In this document: positions 1 through 9,228 of the stretch, piece by piece
Layout: each line of letters opens with the position of its first letter
Numbering within the stretch: position 1 is the first letter of the stretch
Assembly: GCF_900110925.1 (NCBI RefSeq)
Contig: NZ_FOFP01000029.1
Location: 1-39,530 of the forward strand
Reading direction: 5' to 3'
Origin: Pseudomonas cuatrocienegasensis
GTDB lineage: Bacteria > Pseudomonadota > Gammaproteobacteria > Pseudomonadales > Pseudomonadaceae
DNA length: 39,530 nucleotides
Made by a program: the position numbers and the translations under genes
Notes under the pieces: generated by a model
What the model was told of the DNA's origin: nothing
Database searches by the model: none
What the model saw: only the letters and a program-made list of their open reading frames with translations

Positions 1-94
1 CCAACGCAATACGAACATAGTTGGCACGCTTCACAGCTTCAAAAAACCAACCCATGACACGGGCTATGGGGTACGTATTTCGGGGGCAAGGTCA
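1..94 (+). mobile_element. Inner (3') end of an IS3-family insertion sequence, left copy
   Basis: Bases 1-57 encode the last 18 residues of an IS3-type transposase (ending QLQKTNP, stop TGA at 55-57), and the element ends at 94. The same 94 bases occur in reverse complement from 39174 at the other end of the window. Beyond 94 and before 39174 the two flanks differ, so the element tip is 5'-TGACCTTGCCCCCG read inward from the outside. A TG...CA terminus fits the IS3 family. The rest of this copy lies outside the window. Confidence 0.85.
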
Positions 95-296
95 GAACCT
101 TGGGGTCAGGATTGACCGGAAAGGCCAATGGAAAGTGCTTCTGTAATAGCCAGATCGCTTCGACCGCAGGGTCTTGCTCCCGAAGCTTCGTCTGCGAAGA
201 AGGTTTTCGCGTACGTTGCTTCGTACTATCAGTTTTTACCTGCACTTTTTCGGCCCGCAGGCGGTCGCGTAACTCAGCTAGTTGTTCAAATCCCAT
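95..296 (-). pseudogene. proQ: 5' part of a ProQ/FinO-domain RNA chaperone gene, cut off by the IS
   Basis: The 67 or so native residues start MGFEQLAELRDRL, have a basic linker, and then enter the ProQ/FinO fold with AIWLLQKHFPLAFPVNPDPKV. In ProQ proteins this segment is followed by further basic strands and helices, but here the frame runs straight into the IS end and closes on IS-derived residues. ProQ binds structured sRNAs and mRNA 3' ends. The truncated product lacks most of the RNA-binding domain and is unlikely to work. The missing 3' part was not seen elsewhere in the window. Confidence 0.75.
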
Positions 297-995
297 CGTT
301 CAGTTCGCAGCTTCAGTTGAAATGTGGAGCAAGGTTATCCCATGCAGTCTTTTGACACAGCCTAATCAAGTGTCGGACATCACCCCCCCCTCATCTAAAA
401 GAGCTCAGATTAAAGCGCGAGCGCCTTTTCCTGAACATCTGAAATCAGCTCTAACGCTTTTTCTCGAAAATCTGGAGGACGCTCTGACATACAACATCTC
501 CTCCGGCACCATACCGGTATTGCACTGATACCCCATTCCACGGAATCACGCTACTGGCCAGCACTAACGCCGGAAAGGATCAACCTTCGCCGCTTACTAC
601 AACGAAATCACTCCGTAAGCAGCTCAGTGGCTTCGCAACCTCATAGCCGCTCGCCACTAATAGAACCAGGTGCCGCTGACGAAAGGAGTATCGAGGAGGT
701 CCACCCGCCCTTCCACACCATGCCAGTGCATCGACAGGACAAACAACCGTTGTGGTCACCTGCACCCAGTTCAGAACGGTAAGCGACGAAGTGGGGGAGC
801 CGTTCTTCCACTAGGACAACGGCGCGAAGGGCCGTAGCACTTTCCCAACGGAGGCAACCATAGCGACCTATGGCTCGGTATGCAGTCGCATCAGAACAGC
901 CTGAGCAAGAATTTGAGCCACTTAAGCGCCAACCATATGGCGTCAACATGCCACCGCGCATAAACTACTGCTTCACCATTACAGTGGAGCACACC
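297..995. other. Gene-free stretch of about 700 bases
   Basis: No open frame here shows a recognisable domain or a good ribosome binding site. It holds the upstream region of the proQ remnant, a poly-C run near 385, and the upstream region of the secreted protein at 996. Several overlapping short frames on both strands have unlike compositions and look random. Confidence 0.5.
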
Positions 996-1316
996 ATGCA
1001 AGGATTCAAATTGGCCGCTGCCATCGCCGCGATTAGCCTGGCGGGAACCATCACTCAAGCCCAAGCCCAGAGCATTATGGTTCCAGGCTCAGACTCCAAG
1101 GATTTCTCGATTCGCTGCGAGAAGGAAGGGAAGATCACACTCAACATCCAAGACCGCAGCGGAATTGATCAAATGCAAGTCGCCCGGTTCATCTATGTCA
1201 CAGATCAAGGAAGCGGACGGACCCTCCTGACCTTTAAGCGCGGATTCACATCGGCAAGCGAGGACGGTAGCCACCTTACTGCAACCAACGAAACCTGCTC
1301 ATTCCTGCAACAGTAG
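996..1316 (+). CDS. Small secreted protein of unknown function
   Basis: A 106-residue protein. The frame is open further upstream, but the ATG at 996 is chosen because GGAG lies just before it and because the N-terminus MQGFKLAAAIAAISLAGTI followed by TQAQAQ is a classic Sec signal peptide with cleavage expected after the AQA-type site near residue 24. The mature part is about 80 residues, with two cysteines (in SIRCEKEG and NETCSFLQQ) that could form one disulfide in the periplasm. I do not recognise the family. It ends directly before the integrase remnant and shares no operon with named genes. Confidence 0.6.
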   Translation: MQGFKLAAAIAAISLAGTITQAQAQSIMVPGSDSKDFSIRCEKEGKITLNIQDRSGIDQMQVARFIYVTDQGSGRTLLTFKRGFTSASEDGSHLTATNETCSFLQQ

Positions 1317-1319
1317 CTG

Positions 1320-1652
1320 GTGGCCGAGCGGCTCGACAGTCTGCCCGCGCGGGCGGCCAAGCAGGCCAGGGCCTACCTGATCGACATCTTTAACCACGCG
1401 GTCACCAAAGGACTGTGCGTCGACAACCCGGCTGCGTGCACCATCGCGCGTATCGAGAAGAAGCGCAAGCGGCACACTGTCAATGCCATCGACCTGGCGC
1501 TGATCACCGCCCAGCGCCGCGCCGACATTCTGTCGATGAAGTTTGAAGACGTGCGCGATGGCCATCTGTACGTGATCCAGCAAAAGACGGCCACCCTCCG
1601 CCCCAGCACGCGTTCAACCTCTGCCGTAAACCTTGAACTGCCCAGCGCATAG
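1320..1652 (+). pseudogene. Tyrosine recombinase (phage-type integrase) remnant
   Basis: The frame reads from the core-binding domain (ARAYLIDIFNHAVTKGLCVDNPA) into the start of the catalytic domain (AIDLALITAQRRADILSMKF, then DGHLYVIQQKT). The RR of TAQRRADI corresponds to the first catalytic arginine region of tyrosine recombinases. Between RHTV and AIDLAL the usual linker and first catalytic helices are missing, and after QQKT the sequence loses similarity, so the HxxR and Tyr motifs are absent. It is therefore an internally deleted and truncated integrase, and is probably all that is left of the integrase of the resident element or a neighbour. Confidence 0.7.
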
Positions 1653-1711
1653 TTACCGTTGGTGGCTGAACGGATCTGATCCACCAGCCAGGATCAAGCT
1701 GATGCCGAAAC

Positions 1712-2073
1712 TGAACCCCCCCATTTTTAGCACTCGCCAGAAATATAGGTCAGGCCGCGCGGGCCAACTTCTGTTTGGGGGTGATGCCTCCTAGGGCATG
1801 TTTGGCCGTTCGTGATTGTATGTCCACATCCAGAGATGTTGCATGTTCCTGCACCTCAGTGATCGACTCGAACAAATAATGCCCCCAGCCAGTCGTAACG
1901 CACCGTACGGTTGTAGCGCTCGACGTAGGCGTTCTGCTGTGGATTTCCTGGCTGGATATACTCCACGAACGCCGTGCTTTTCCGCCCAGAGAGCAAGCTT
2001 ACTGCTGATGTACTCCGGCCCGTTATGGCTGCCCTTAGCGGCAGCCTTTTCCTGCCTGCCAAGCGCCCCGGCC
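1712..2073 (-). mobile_element. Degenerate IS3-family transposase remnant (C-terminal part)
   Basis: In shifting frames the minus strand reads HNGPEYISSKLALWAEKHGV, then VEYIQPGNPQQNAYVERYNR, then WMWTYNHERPNM. This is the end of an IS3-type DDE transposase, with the glutamate in AYVERYNR. At least two frameshifts break it; the last, near 1795, is a one-base loss that turns the expected MALGGITPKQ end into a stop. The element tip appears to be the TGAACCCCCC at 1712. Its other side abuts the dnaE2 stop codon, so the IS or a deletion it caused defines the end of the imu operon. Confidence 0.75.
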
Positions 2074-5000
2074 TCACTGAAAATCCCGACTCCGCACATC
2101 CAGCCCAACCAGTAGCGGCGTCAGGTCGCTCAGACGCCCCGCGATCAGATGACGCACGCCGTCCTTGGACTCCAGATGGCCATCCACTCGTAGCAATTGC
2201 GAGCTGACCAATACCCGCCGCTGACGCTCAGCGAGGTCGTGCCAAACCACCACATTGACCATGCCGTACTCGTCCTCCAGGGTGACGAAGATCACCCCGC
2301 TGGCCGTCTGTGGCCGCTGCCGGCCGATCACCAGGCCGGCTACGCTGACGTTGCGCCCCTGCTCGACGCTGAGCAGATCGCGCGAACTGCGGCAGCGTTG
2401 GGCCTTGAGCTGACAGCGCAGCATGGCCAGTGGATGCGGGCCCAGGGTGGTGCCGACGGTGGCGTAATCCGTATGCAGATCTTCGCCCACCGTCGGCAAT
2501 GGCAACGCTACCTGAGCCTCTTCTCGCGCCGGCAGGTTGGCGAACAACGGTGGCTGCGCCTCAACACCGGCCACCGCCCAGCGGGCGCTGTGGCGATGCC
2601 CGGCCAGGCCACGCAAGGCTCCGCAATCGGCCAACAGCTCACGCGCACGGGCATCAAGCCCGCCGCGGTAGCAGAGATCGGCGACATCGACGAAGGGCCG
2701 CTCGCGCCGGGAGTCTTCGATACGCCGAGCATCCTCCTCGCAGAATCCTCGAACCATGCGCAGGCCCAGACGAATGGCCAAGGTCCCCTCCTCGTCTGGC
2801 TCCAGCGAGCAATCCCACTCGCTGTGGCCAACGTCTACCGGGCGCACTTCGATGTCGTGACGGCGAGCGTCCTGCAGCACCTGGTCGGGGCTGTAGAAAC
2901 CCATTGGCCAGCTGTTGATCAGCGCGCAGGCGTAGATGGCCGGCTCGTGGCATTTCAGCCAGCAACTGGCGTAGGTCAACAAGGCGAAGCTGGCCGCATG
3001 AGACTCCGGAAAACCATAGCTGCCGAAGCCCTTGATTTGCTCGAAGATGCGCGCGGTAAAGTCCGCCGTGTAACCCTTTTCAAGCATGCGTTCGCTCAGG
3101 CGCTGGCGATGCGGCTCCAGGCCGCCGTGGCGCTTCCACGCCGCCATGGCACGCCGCAACTCATCGGCTTCGCCCGGCGTGTAGTCGGCGGCGACTATCG
3201 CCAACTGCATGACCTGCTCCTGGAACAGCGGAACCCCCAGGGTGCGTTTGAAGACGACCTCAAGCTCCGCGGAGGGATAGACGACCGCCTCCTCGCCGTT
3301 ACGTCGGCGCAGGTAGGGATGAACCATGTCCCCCTGAATCGGCCCGGGGCGGACGATGGCGACCTGAATCACCAGGTCGTAGAACGTCTGCGGCCGCAGA
3401 CGTGGCAGCATCGCCATCTGCGCGCGCGATTCGATCTGGAACACGCCGATGGTGTCGGCGCGACTAATCATCGCGTAGGTGGCGGGGTCTTCCGCAGGCA
3501 GGGTCGCCAGGGTCCAGCGCTGCCCCCGATGACGTTCGATCAGGTCGAAGCTGCGCCGCATTGCACTGAGCATGCCGAGAGCGAGGATGTCGACCTTGAG
3601 CAGGCCGACCAGGTCGAGGTCGTCCTTGTCCCACTGGATGATGGTGCGCTCGGCCATGGCCGCGTTCTCCACCGGCACCAAGGTATCCAGCGGTTGCTCG
3701 GAGATGACGAAGCCGCCCGGGTGCTGCGATAGGTGACGGGGAAAGCCGATCAGCTCGCCGGTCAGCGCCAGTACCCGGCGCAGTACCGGGCTGTCCGGAT
3801 CGAAGCCGGCTTCACGTAGCCGCTCGAGCGGCGGCTCCTTATCACTCCAACGCCCACAACAATCAGCCAGGGCGTTGACCTGGTCCGATGGCAGGCCGAG
3901 GACCTTGGCGATATCACGTACCGCGCCGGCACCGTGATAGGTGCTGGCGACGGCGGTAAGCGCCGCCCTGCCCCGGCCATAGCGCCGAAATACGTACTGC
4001 AACACTTCCTCGCGCCGCTCGTGCTCGAAGTCCACATCGATATCCGGTGGCTCGTTGCGCTCCTTGGAGAGGAAACGCTCGAACAGCATGTTCATGCGCG
4101 CCGGGTCGATCTCGGTGATGCCCAGGACGTAGCACACCGTCGAGTTGGCCGCCGAGCCGCGGCCTTGGCAGAGGATGCTCTGGTTGCGGGCGAACTGGAC
4201 GATATCGTGCACTGTGAGAAAGTAGCTCTCATACCCCAGCTCGGCGATCAGCCCCAACTCCTTCTCAGCCTGCTCGCGGCACTTGGTCGGGATGCCCTTA
4301 GGCCAGCGCCAACGCATGCCCTGCTCGGTCAGCTCGCGCAGCCAGGTGGTCGGCGTATGGCCCTCAGGCACCAGCTCGCGGGGGTACTGATAACGCAACT
4401 GGCCGAGGTCGAAGGTGCAGCGCGCGGCGATGCGTAGCGTCTCGGCCAACAGCTCCGGCGGGTAAAGCTCGGCCAGCGCCTGGCGCGAACGCAAATGCCG
4501 TTCGCCATTGGCGAACAACCGCTGACCGGCGTCAGCCACCGTGCAATGGTGACGAATGGCGGTCATGCAGTCCTGCAAGGCGCGTCGGCCACGGGCATGC
4601 ATGTGCACATCACCGCAGGCCACCATCGGTATGCCCAGCGTGGCGGCCAGCGCCTGCAGGTGCGCCAGGCTCTGCGCATCGTTCGCGCCATGGTGCAGTT
4701 CCACCGCCAACCACAGGCGCTCGCCGAACATGCTGTGCAGCCACTGCCCAGGTGCTGGGTCTGGCACCTCGTCGGCGATCCATAATGCTAGCAAGCCCTC
4801 CAGCGGCGCGCTGAAGTCCTCGCGCAGCAAACGGTATTCACCCTTCGCCGCGCGCCGTCGCGCCAGGGTGATGAGCCGGCACAGGCGCTGGTAGCCAGCG
4901 AGGTTCTCAACCAGCAGTACCAGCTTGGGGCCATCTTCGACCCGCATCTCGCTGCCAACGATCAGCGGCAACTCGCATGCCTTGGCAGCCTGCCAGGCGC

Positions 5001-5151
5001 GCACGATGCCGGCCAGGGTGCATTCGTCGGTGATGGCCAAGGCCTGGTAACCGTGACGCTTGGCCCGCTCGAACAGCTCGCGAGCGCTGGAGGCACCACG
5101 CTGGAAGCTGAAGTTGGATAGGCAATGCAGCTCGGCGTACCCCCCGCTCAT
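2074..5151 (-). CDS. dnaE2: Error-prone DNA polymerase DnaE2/ImuC
   Basis: A 1025-residue C-family polymerase, the usual length for ImuC. It starts with a PHP domain (MSGGYAELHCLSNFSF, then AITDECTLAGIVRAW), carries the palm motif PPDIDVDFEHERREEV with the catalytic aspartates, a fingers region around SQHPGGFVIS, and a C-terminal OB fold (VAGLVIGRQRPQTASGVIFVTLEDE). It ends RSRDFQ, like the RSRDFH ends of the family. The ATG at 5151 overlaps the natural imuB stop (ATGA), which argues for translational coupling and against the much longer open frame upstream. ImuC is the translesion catalytic subunit of the SOS mutasome and is recruited to the beta clamp by ImuB. The gene looks intact, but its partner imuB is broken here. 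Confidence 0.93.
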   Translation of the reverse strand: MSGGYAELHCLSNFSFQRGASSARELFERAKRHGYQALAITDECTLAGIVRAWQAAKACELPLIVGSEMRVEDGPKLVLLVENLAGYQRLCRLITLARRRAAKGEYRLLREDFSAPLEGLLALWIADEVPDPAPGQWLHSMFGERLWLAVELHHGANDAQSLAHLQALAATLGIPMVACGDVHMHARGRRALQDCMTAIRHHCTVADAGQRLFANGERHLRSRQALAELYPPELLAETLRIAARCTFDLGQLRYQYPRELVPEGHTPTTWLRELTEQGMRWRWPKGIPTKCREQAEKELGLIAELGYESYFLTVHDIVQFARNQSILCQGRGSAANSTVCYVLGITEIDPARMNMLFERFLSKERNEPPDIDVDFEHERREEVLQYVFRRYGRGRAALTAVASTYHGAGAVRDIAKVLGLPSDQVNALADCCGRWSDKEPPLERLREAGFDPDSPVLRRVLALTGELIGFPRHLSQHPGGFVISEQPLDTLVPVENAAMAERTIIQWDKDDLDLVGLLKVDILALGMLSAMRRSFDLIERHRGQRWTLATLPAEDPATYAMISRADTIGVFQIESRAQMAMLPRLRPQTFYDLVIQVAIVRPGPIQGDMVHPYLRRRNGEEAVVYPSAELEVVFKRTLGVPLFQEQVMQLAIVAADYTPGEADELRRAMAAWKRHGGLEPHRQRLSERMLEKGYTADFTARIFEQIKGFGSYGFPESHAASFALLTYASCWLKCHEPAIYACALINSWPMGFYSPDQVLQDARRHDIEVRPVDVGHSEWDCSLEPDEEGTLAIRLGLRMVRGFCEEDARRIEDSRRERPFVDVADLCYRGGLDARARELLADCGALRGLAGHRHSARWAVAGVEAQPPLFANLPAREEAQVALPLPTVGEDLHTDYATVGTTLGPHPLAMLRCQLKAQRCRSSRDLLSVEQGRNVSVAGLVIGRQRPQTASGVIFVTLEDEYGMVNVVVWHDLAERQRRVLVSSQLLRVDGHLESKDGVRHLIAGRLSDLTPLLVGLDVRSRDFQ

Positions 5152-6550
5152 GCGAACCAACCCTGCAACATAAACGGACCGCTTTCGCCGAACGTACGAT
5201 AGGCCCAGGCACGCTGCCCGGAGCGGGTTTCGATCAGGTAATAGTCGCGGCGCACGTCGCCACCGTCCCACCAGCCAGATTCGATACGCTCGGGACCCGC
5301 CAGGATGCGCGCAGCGGTATGGGCTCGCGCAACAACCAGCCCGGGCGTGGCGGGCCTTGCAGGATGGGTCCGGGTTTGTCATCGCCGGCCACCTGCCAGG
5401 CATGCTCGGGACGATGGTCGGCCTGGGCGCGCAGACCCTGCACCGCCTCGTCGCCCAAGCGCGCACGCAGCCGCTCGCGCAGTTGTTCCCAAGGCAGTAA
5501 TTGCTGGGGGCGCTCGTCGAACAGTTCGCGGTGCTCCGGGACGAAGGCCGGCAGGTCGCGCGCAAGCAGGCGCATCCCACGTACCGGCGCGACCACCTGC
5601 ATCTGTTCCAGGCGGCCACGCGCCAGCTCGAAGAGCATGGCCGGGTCGCGCTCGGCACTCAGCAGGCCAATCTGGATGATGCTGTCCGCGGCATCCGCAT
5701 GCTGCAGGCGCAGGGCGAAGCGCTGCACACCGCTATCGCGCCCGGCAAGGAAGGCGGCCAGGTCGGCGGTCAGCCGGCGCAACGGGAACAGCAGGGCCTG
5801 ATGCGATTCGACCTCGAAGTTCAGCTCGATACGCCCATCGAATCGGTCCGGCGGCACGTAGCACTCCAGGGCCAGCGCACGCTCGCCGAGCAAGGTATCC
5901 AGATGCTGCTGCACCTGGGCCGGGAAGCGCCGCGCCAAGGTGTCTCGCGGTAGCGCCAGCACCTGACTCAGGGTGCGCAGGCCCATACGGGCAAAGGCCG
6001 TGGCCACCTCGCGGGCCAGACCAATGCGTTCGACGGGCATCCTGCCCAGCGTTTCGCGCATGACCGCGTCGTTGGCGATGGCCAGACCGTCATAGGCGTT
6101 GGCCAGAATGCGCGCGGCCAGTGGATTCGGCGCGGCGACGATGCGGTGACGAAACCCCAAGGCTGTCAGTTCCTCGCGCAAGCGCGCCTCGAAACGGGGC
6201 TAAGGGCCGAACAGCGCCAGACTGGACTCGATCTCCATCAGCAGGGTGCGCGGGTAGCACAGGCTGACGTGGGAGCTGAAGCGATAGCCCCAGGCCGCGA
6301 GGAACTGCTGCCAGCGCTCGATCTCTTCGGGTGCGTACTCGACCAGGGTGAAGTCGCGGGTCAACGCATGGGCAGCGGTCAGCGATTGCCCGGCGCGCAG
6401 GCCGAGCGCACGGGCCGCCGGGTTGAGCGTTTGCAGCACCCGGCGCTGCGCCGTGCCGGTGACCAGCGCCAGCGGTGCGTCGGGATCGCTGCAGCGACGC
6501 AGCACGCCATCCAGTGCCAGTTGCGGCAGCAATACACAAGCCCAGCGCAT
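5148..6550 (-). pseudogene. imuB: imuB, Y-family polymerase-like mutasome scaffold, broken by an amber codon and a frameshift
   Basis: The start ATG at 6550 (MRWACVLLPQLALDG) gives a normal ImuB N-terminus. After SSLALFGP the frame meets TAG at 6202-6200 (codon 117) where the family has Trp, and then continues in the same frame with PRFEARLREEL. A second lesion lies near 5308: the frame leaves the ImuB sequence after PIPLRA, while another frame holds the expected C-terminus (ERIESGWWDGGDVRRDYY, then GPFMLQGWFA) and stops at 5148, overlapping dnaE2. ImuB normally links ImuA, ImuC and the beta clamp. With two independent lesions the gene is most likely dead. The second lesion should be checked against raw reads. 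Confidence 0.88.
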
Positions 6551-6557
6551 GCTTACC

Positions 6558-7175
6558 TCACTGCCCCGCCGCAAGCGGAATGGCGGCAGACGGAGGCAAG
6601 CCACCGCGGCACTTGAGCACACGCAACTGCGCCGGACGCGCATCGACGGCAATACGCAACGCCGCCGGCGAGGGGTTGACCGCCTCCTGCAACGGGCGAT
6701 AAGCAAAGGCCAGGGTCTGCCCGGTTTCCGCCGCCACCTGCAGCCGGCGCAAGGCGCGGTCGTCGGCCCGCTGCGGCCAGCACAGCACCGCGCCGCAGCT
6801 GCCCGAGCGCAGGCACTGCTCAGTCGCCCATAGGGCATCAGGGCCGCTGGCCTGGATGATCACCAGCCAGCGCAGATCCACCCCGGCGGCCTGCCAGGCC
6901 TGTGGGTACGGCACATGGGGCGGAGCCACCAGCACCACCCGCTCGGCACTGCGGGTCAACCGCACCAGGGTCGGCCACAACAGCTGCAACTCACCGACCC
7001 CTTCGCTGGGTATGAGGATCTCGCTCAACGCCGATTCGGGCCAGCCACCCGTTGGCAGCAGCGCATCCAACGCTGCATGCCCTGTGGGCTGAGCACTCGC
7101 CGGCAATGGCGTCGGCTGGGCTCTCCAGATCCGTCGTTGCTGCAACAGATCATCCAGCGCTACGACAGCGCCCAT
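6558..7175 (-). CDS. imuA: ImuA, SOS mutasome RecA-like accessory protein
   Basis: A 205-residue protein beginning MGAVVALDDLLQQRRIWRA and containing the GGWPESALSEIL and QLLWPTLVRLT segments typical of ImuA, which is distantly RecA/SulA-like and works with ImuB and ImuC in damage-induced mutagenesis. The ATG at 7175 is preferred over an upstream frame because GAGG and GAGGG precede it. It is the first gene of imuA-imuB-dnaE2, with 7 bases before imuB. No lexA2 gene precedes it; a LexA box lies about 145 bases upstream instead. Confidence 0.88.
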   Translation of the reverse strand: MGAVVALDDLLQQRRIWRAQPTPLPASAQPTGHAALDALLPTGGWPESALSEILIPSEGVGELQLLWPTLVRLTRSAERVVLVAPPHVPYPQAWQAAGVDLRWLVIIQASGPDALWATEQCLRSGSCGAVLCWPQRADDRALRRLQVAAETGQTLAFAYRPLQEAVNPSPAALRIAVDARPAQLRVLKCRGGLPPSAAIPLAAGQ

Positions 7176-7319
7176 TACCCTCGCCTCGCCATTACCTGGG
7201 GAAAACCTGAGGTCAGCACAGTGCACCAGGACCTGCCCGGCAACGGATGACGCCTAGGGACACGAGCTGAAGATGCAAGGGATTGCCAGGGATCGGGCAT
7301 GTCAGCGAACTCAAAATAA

Positions 7320-7335
7320 CTGTATGCACATACAG
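7320..7335 (-). promoter_or_regulatory. LexA (SOS) box upstream of imuA
   Basis: CTGTATGCACATACAG is a full match to the CTGT-N8-ACAG LexA operator of gammaproteobacteria, with a near-palindromic centre. It sits about 145 bases upstream of the imuA start, in the position expected for the promoter of the imuA-imuB-dnaE2 operon. SOS control is well established for such operons. The gap between box and gene suggests a long 5' leader. Confidence 0.9.
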
Positions 7336-7356
7336 TACACGCAGGCCTTAACCCCT

Positions 7357-7566
7357 TCAATGCTGACAGGAGAGCGGCAGACCAGAGACGTCCTTTGAAT
7401 GGCTGCGCTTAGGGCTCAAAGACTGATCCGTAAGCTCTTTACTGCCCTTTAACTGGACAATCAGCCCCTCCCCGGCTGCTACCCGATCCATCTCGATCAG
7501 CAACCGTTCTTTGCGGGTCTGTTTGCACTTACCGACGGCCGAGTACGCCTAAGCAATAGCGTTCCG
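7357..7566 (-). mobile_element. Possible remnant of an IS5-type transposase N-terminus
   Basis: On the minus strand an open stretch reads GKCKQTRKERLLIEMDRV followed by EGLIVQL. This resembles the N-terminal segment of IS5-family transposases, where a GKRK-T-RE-FL-EMD-VVPW pattern is common. The similarity ends soon after and the frame closes at 7357, so only a short fragment would remain. It lies between the LexA box and radC. This is a call by eye on a short match. Confidence 0.4.
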
Positions 7567-7869
7567 GCGTATCCGCCGTCGGGCTCGTGGGCTGCGCCCC
7601 GCGCTTCGTGCCGAATCGCGGCCAACCGGCTTTGATCCCTAACGCCTCCGGCCCTTAAGGGCCTGCGCGCTGCGCTTGCTGTCGGTGCCCATTAGAGAGG
7701 TGGAATGGCGGTCTTGCTGTTTCCCTTCACCCTATCACGGCGTTCTCGCCGTCAAGGGCTGCGCGCGCAGGGCGCGCTTGCGGCGAGCCGGCTGTCGCCC
7801 CCTGACTGCTGCGCTGCGCCGTGCTGGCCGGGAATCGGGCAATGTCGCCCGAGTAACCGGAGCACGATC

Positions 7870-8376
7870 ATGTCGCAGCTTTCTCTCGCTTTTGACGCAT
7901 CCCTGCTGATTCGCGACGAACAAGGTCGCTACCTGCCGGCCACGGCCGATCAGATCCTGGCGGCGGCTCGCAAGGTCATCGATCTGAAGGTCCAACGTGG
8001 TGCGGCCTTCACGTCGCCAGAACTGGTCAAGGAGTACCTGGTCGCTAAGCTGGCAGGCTTCGAACATGAAATTTTCGCGGCGCTGTTTCTGGATGCCAAG
8101 CACCAACTGATTCAGTACATTGAGATGTTTCGCGGGAGTATCGATAGCGCTTCGGTCTACCCTCGGGAAGTGGTCAAGGATGCACTTCACTGCAACGCGG
8201 CAGCAGTGATCTTCGCGCACAACCACCCAAGCGGAAATCCTGAGCCAAGCCAGGCTGACAAGGCGCTAACACAACGCTTGAAGGAAGCTTTGGCGCTGGT
8301 CGATGTCCGCTCGCTGGATCACATCATCGTGGCAGGCCAACGCACCGTATCTTTCGCCGAGCTTGAGTTGCTATGA
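7870..8376 (+). CDS. radC: RadC-family JAMM-domain protein
   Basis: A 168-residue protein, the short form usual on mobile elements. The JAMM metal site is seen as HNHPSGNPEPSQAD, with an upstream glutamate in the EMFRGSIDSASVYPREV region. The ATG at 7870 has GGAG upstream and matches the family N-terminus MSQLSLAFDASLLIRDEQG; the open frame further upstream is repeat-rich and unlikely to be translated. Despite the name, a role in DNA repair is not established. RadC genes of this type often sit near the integrase in Tn4371-like ICEs, which suits this position. The roughly 300 bases before it (7567-7869) hold no other gene I can support. Confidence 0.88.
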   Translation: MSQLSLAFDASLLIRDEQGRYLPATADQILAAARKVIDLKVQRGAAFTSPELVKEYLVAKLAGFEHEIFAALFLDAKHQLIQYIEMFRGSIDSASVYPREVVKDALHCNAAAVIFAHNHPSGNPEPSQADKALTQRLKEALALVDVRSLDHIIVAGQRTVSFAELELL

Positions 8377-8380
8377 ACCA

Positions 8381-8397
8381 AGGGGGCTGAGCCCCCT
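8381..8397 (+). terminator. Hairpin terminator after radC
   Basis: AGGGGGC-TGA-GCCCCCT is a perfect 7-bp GC-rich stem with a 3-base loop, 4 bases after the radC stop. Only a weak T-stretch (ATTTG) follows. Confidence 0.65.
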
Positions 8398-8412
8398 ATT
8401 TGCTGCGCCCTT

Positions 8413-8523
8413 TCAGGCGTTCGCAGCGTGTTCAGCCGGCTCATCTTCCTTGGCTGCTATCCCCACCGTCCAGTGACCGCCGTTTTCTTGGATCAGATGC
8501 AGCAGGTCGCAGGTTCTGATCAT
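8413..8523 (-). pseudogene. Short open frame, possible C-terminal remnant of an ICE gene
   Basis: A 36-codon frame (MIRTCDLLHLIQENGGHWTV, then a Glu/Ala-rich end) runs opposite to radC and ends just past its terminator. The composition is protein-like, but no domain can be named. It may be the leftover of a longer gene truncated when neighbouring DNA was inserted, or it may not be expressed. Confidence 0.3.
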
Positions 8524-8586
8524 GTCGAGTAGGCCAGAGTGGCCGTACCTGACTGACAACAGTCCATCAACGCTGGCAAAAGCTCG

Positions 8587-9228
8587 CTACCTGAACACCA
8601 GCACCAGAAGCGCCAAAAGAATCAGTAATAAAAGTCCAACCACCACTTTGAGCATGAGCACCAACTGCGGTATCTGTTCAATGAGCCTCAGTTGCTGTTT
8701 TAAAGAGCCATCCAAGCCTAGAAGACCTGGACGTTCTTCAGACTTCAACGTCCAGTTTGAATGCATGAGAATGATGGAGATAAACGTCACAGAGTGCGCC
8801 CCGCCCAGCAGGCTCTGCGCCACAACAAAAAATTGCGCCTCTGTAGTGGCCGGTTGGTAATCGCTGAATCCTAGTGCAGTAAACATAGCAGCGGAAAAAT
8901 AGAAGTGCTTCCAAAAATTCAGCGCATAGGTTTCCTGCTCAGGAATAGAGAACAAGACATTATTAAACAAAGACACACCGGTAAAACCCAGTATCAGCAC
9001 AACAGAAGCGCAGATATAGAGAAAGAAAATCACATTTACCTCCCACCGTCTGGGAGACAAATGAGTAAACACGTAAGTACATAAGGCAAAGTACAATACG
9101 TAGATTGAGACAACCCCTACTAAAAAACCTGCACGTGCAACTAGTAACACAAGCAAGAGGTTGACAACCATTAGCACGACCAACCCCTTAACCTTGTTTC
9201 CTTGTAAATACCCCACTACACCTTCCAT
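8587..9228 (-). CDS. Small membrane protein with an ion-channel-like pore module
   Basis: A 213-residue protein with a hydrophobic N-terminal pair of segments (about residues 14-55), two more helices (about 68-90 and 110-120), and a pore-like unit: FWKHFYFSAAMFTALGFSDYQP, then a hydrophobic helix (SVTFISIIL). It ends with a long hydrophobic segment (LVLMLKVVVGLLLLILLALLVLVF). The TALGFSDYQP loop sits where two-TM potassium channels have T-x-GYGD, so the fold may be an Ion_trans_2-type pore with an altered filter. It is flanked by more AT-rich DNA and shares no operon. The function is not known; K+ selectivity should not be assumed. Confidence 0.6.
   Translation of the reverse strand: MEGVVGYLQGNKVKGLVVLMVVNLLLVLLVARAGFLVGVVSIYVLYFALCTYVFTHLSPRRWEVNVIFFLYICASVVLILGFTGVSLFNNVLFSIPEQETYALNFWKHFYFSAAMFTALGFSDYQPATTEAQFFVVAQSLLGGAHSVTFISIILMHSNWTLKSEERPGLLGLDGSLKQQLRLIEQIPQLVLMLKVVVGLLLLILLALLVLVFR

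Noticed and set aside
2197..3732. A 511-codon open frame on the plus strand
   Set aside because: It is antisense to dnaE2, has no domain, and arises from third-position GC bias of the real gene.
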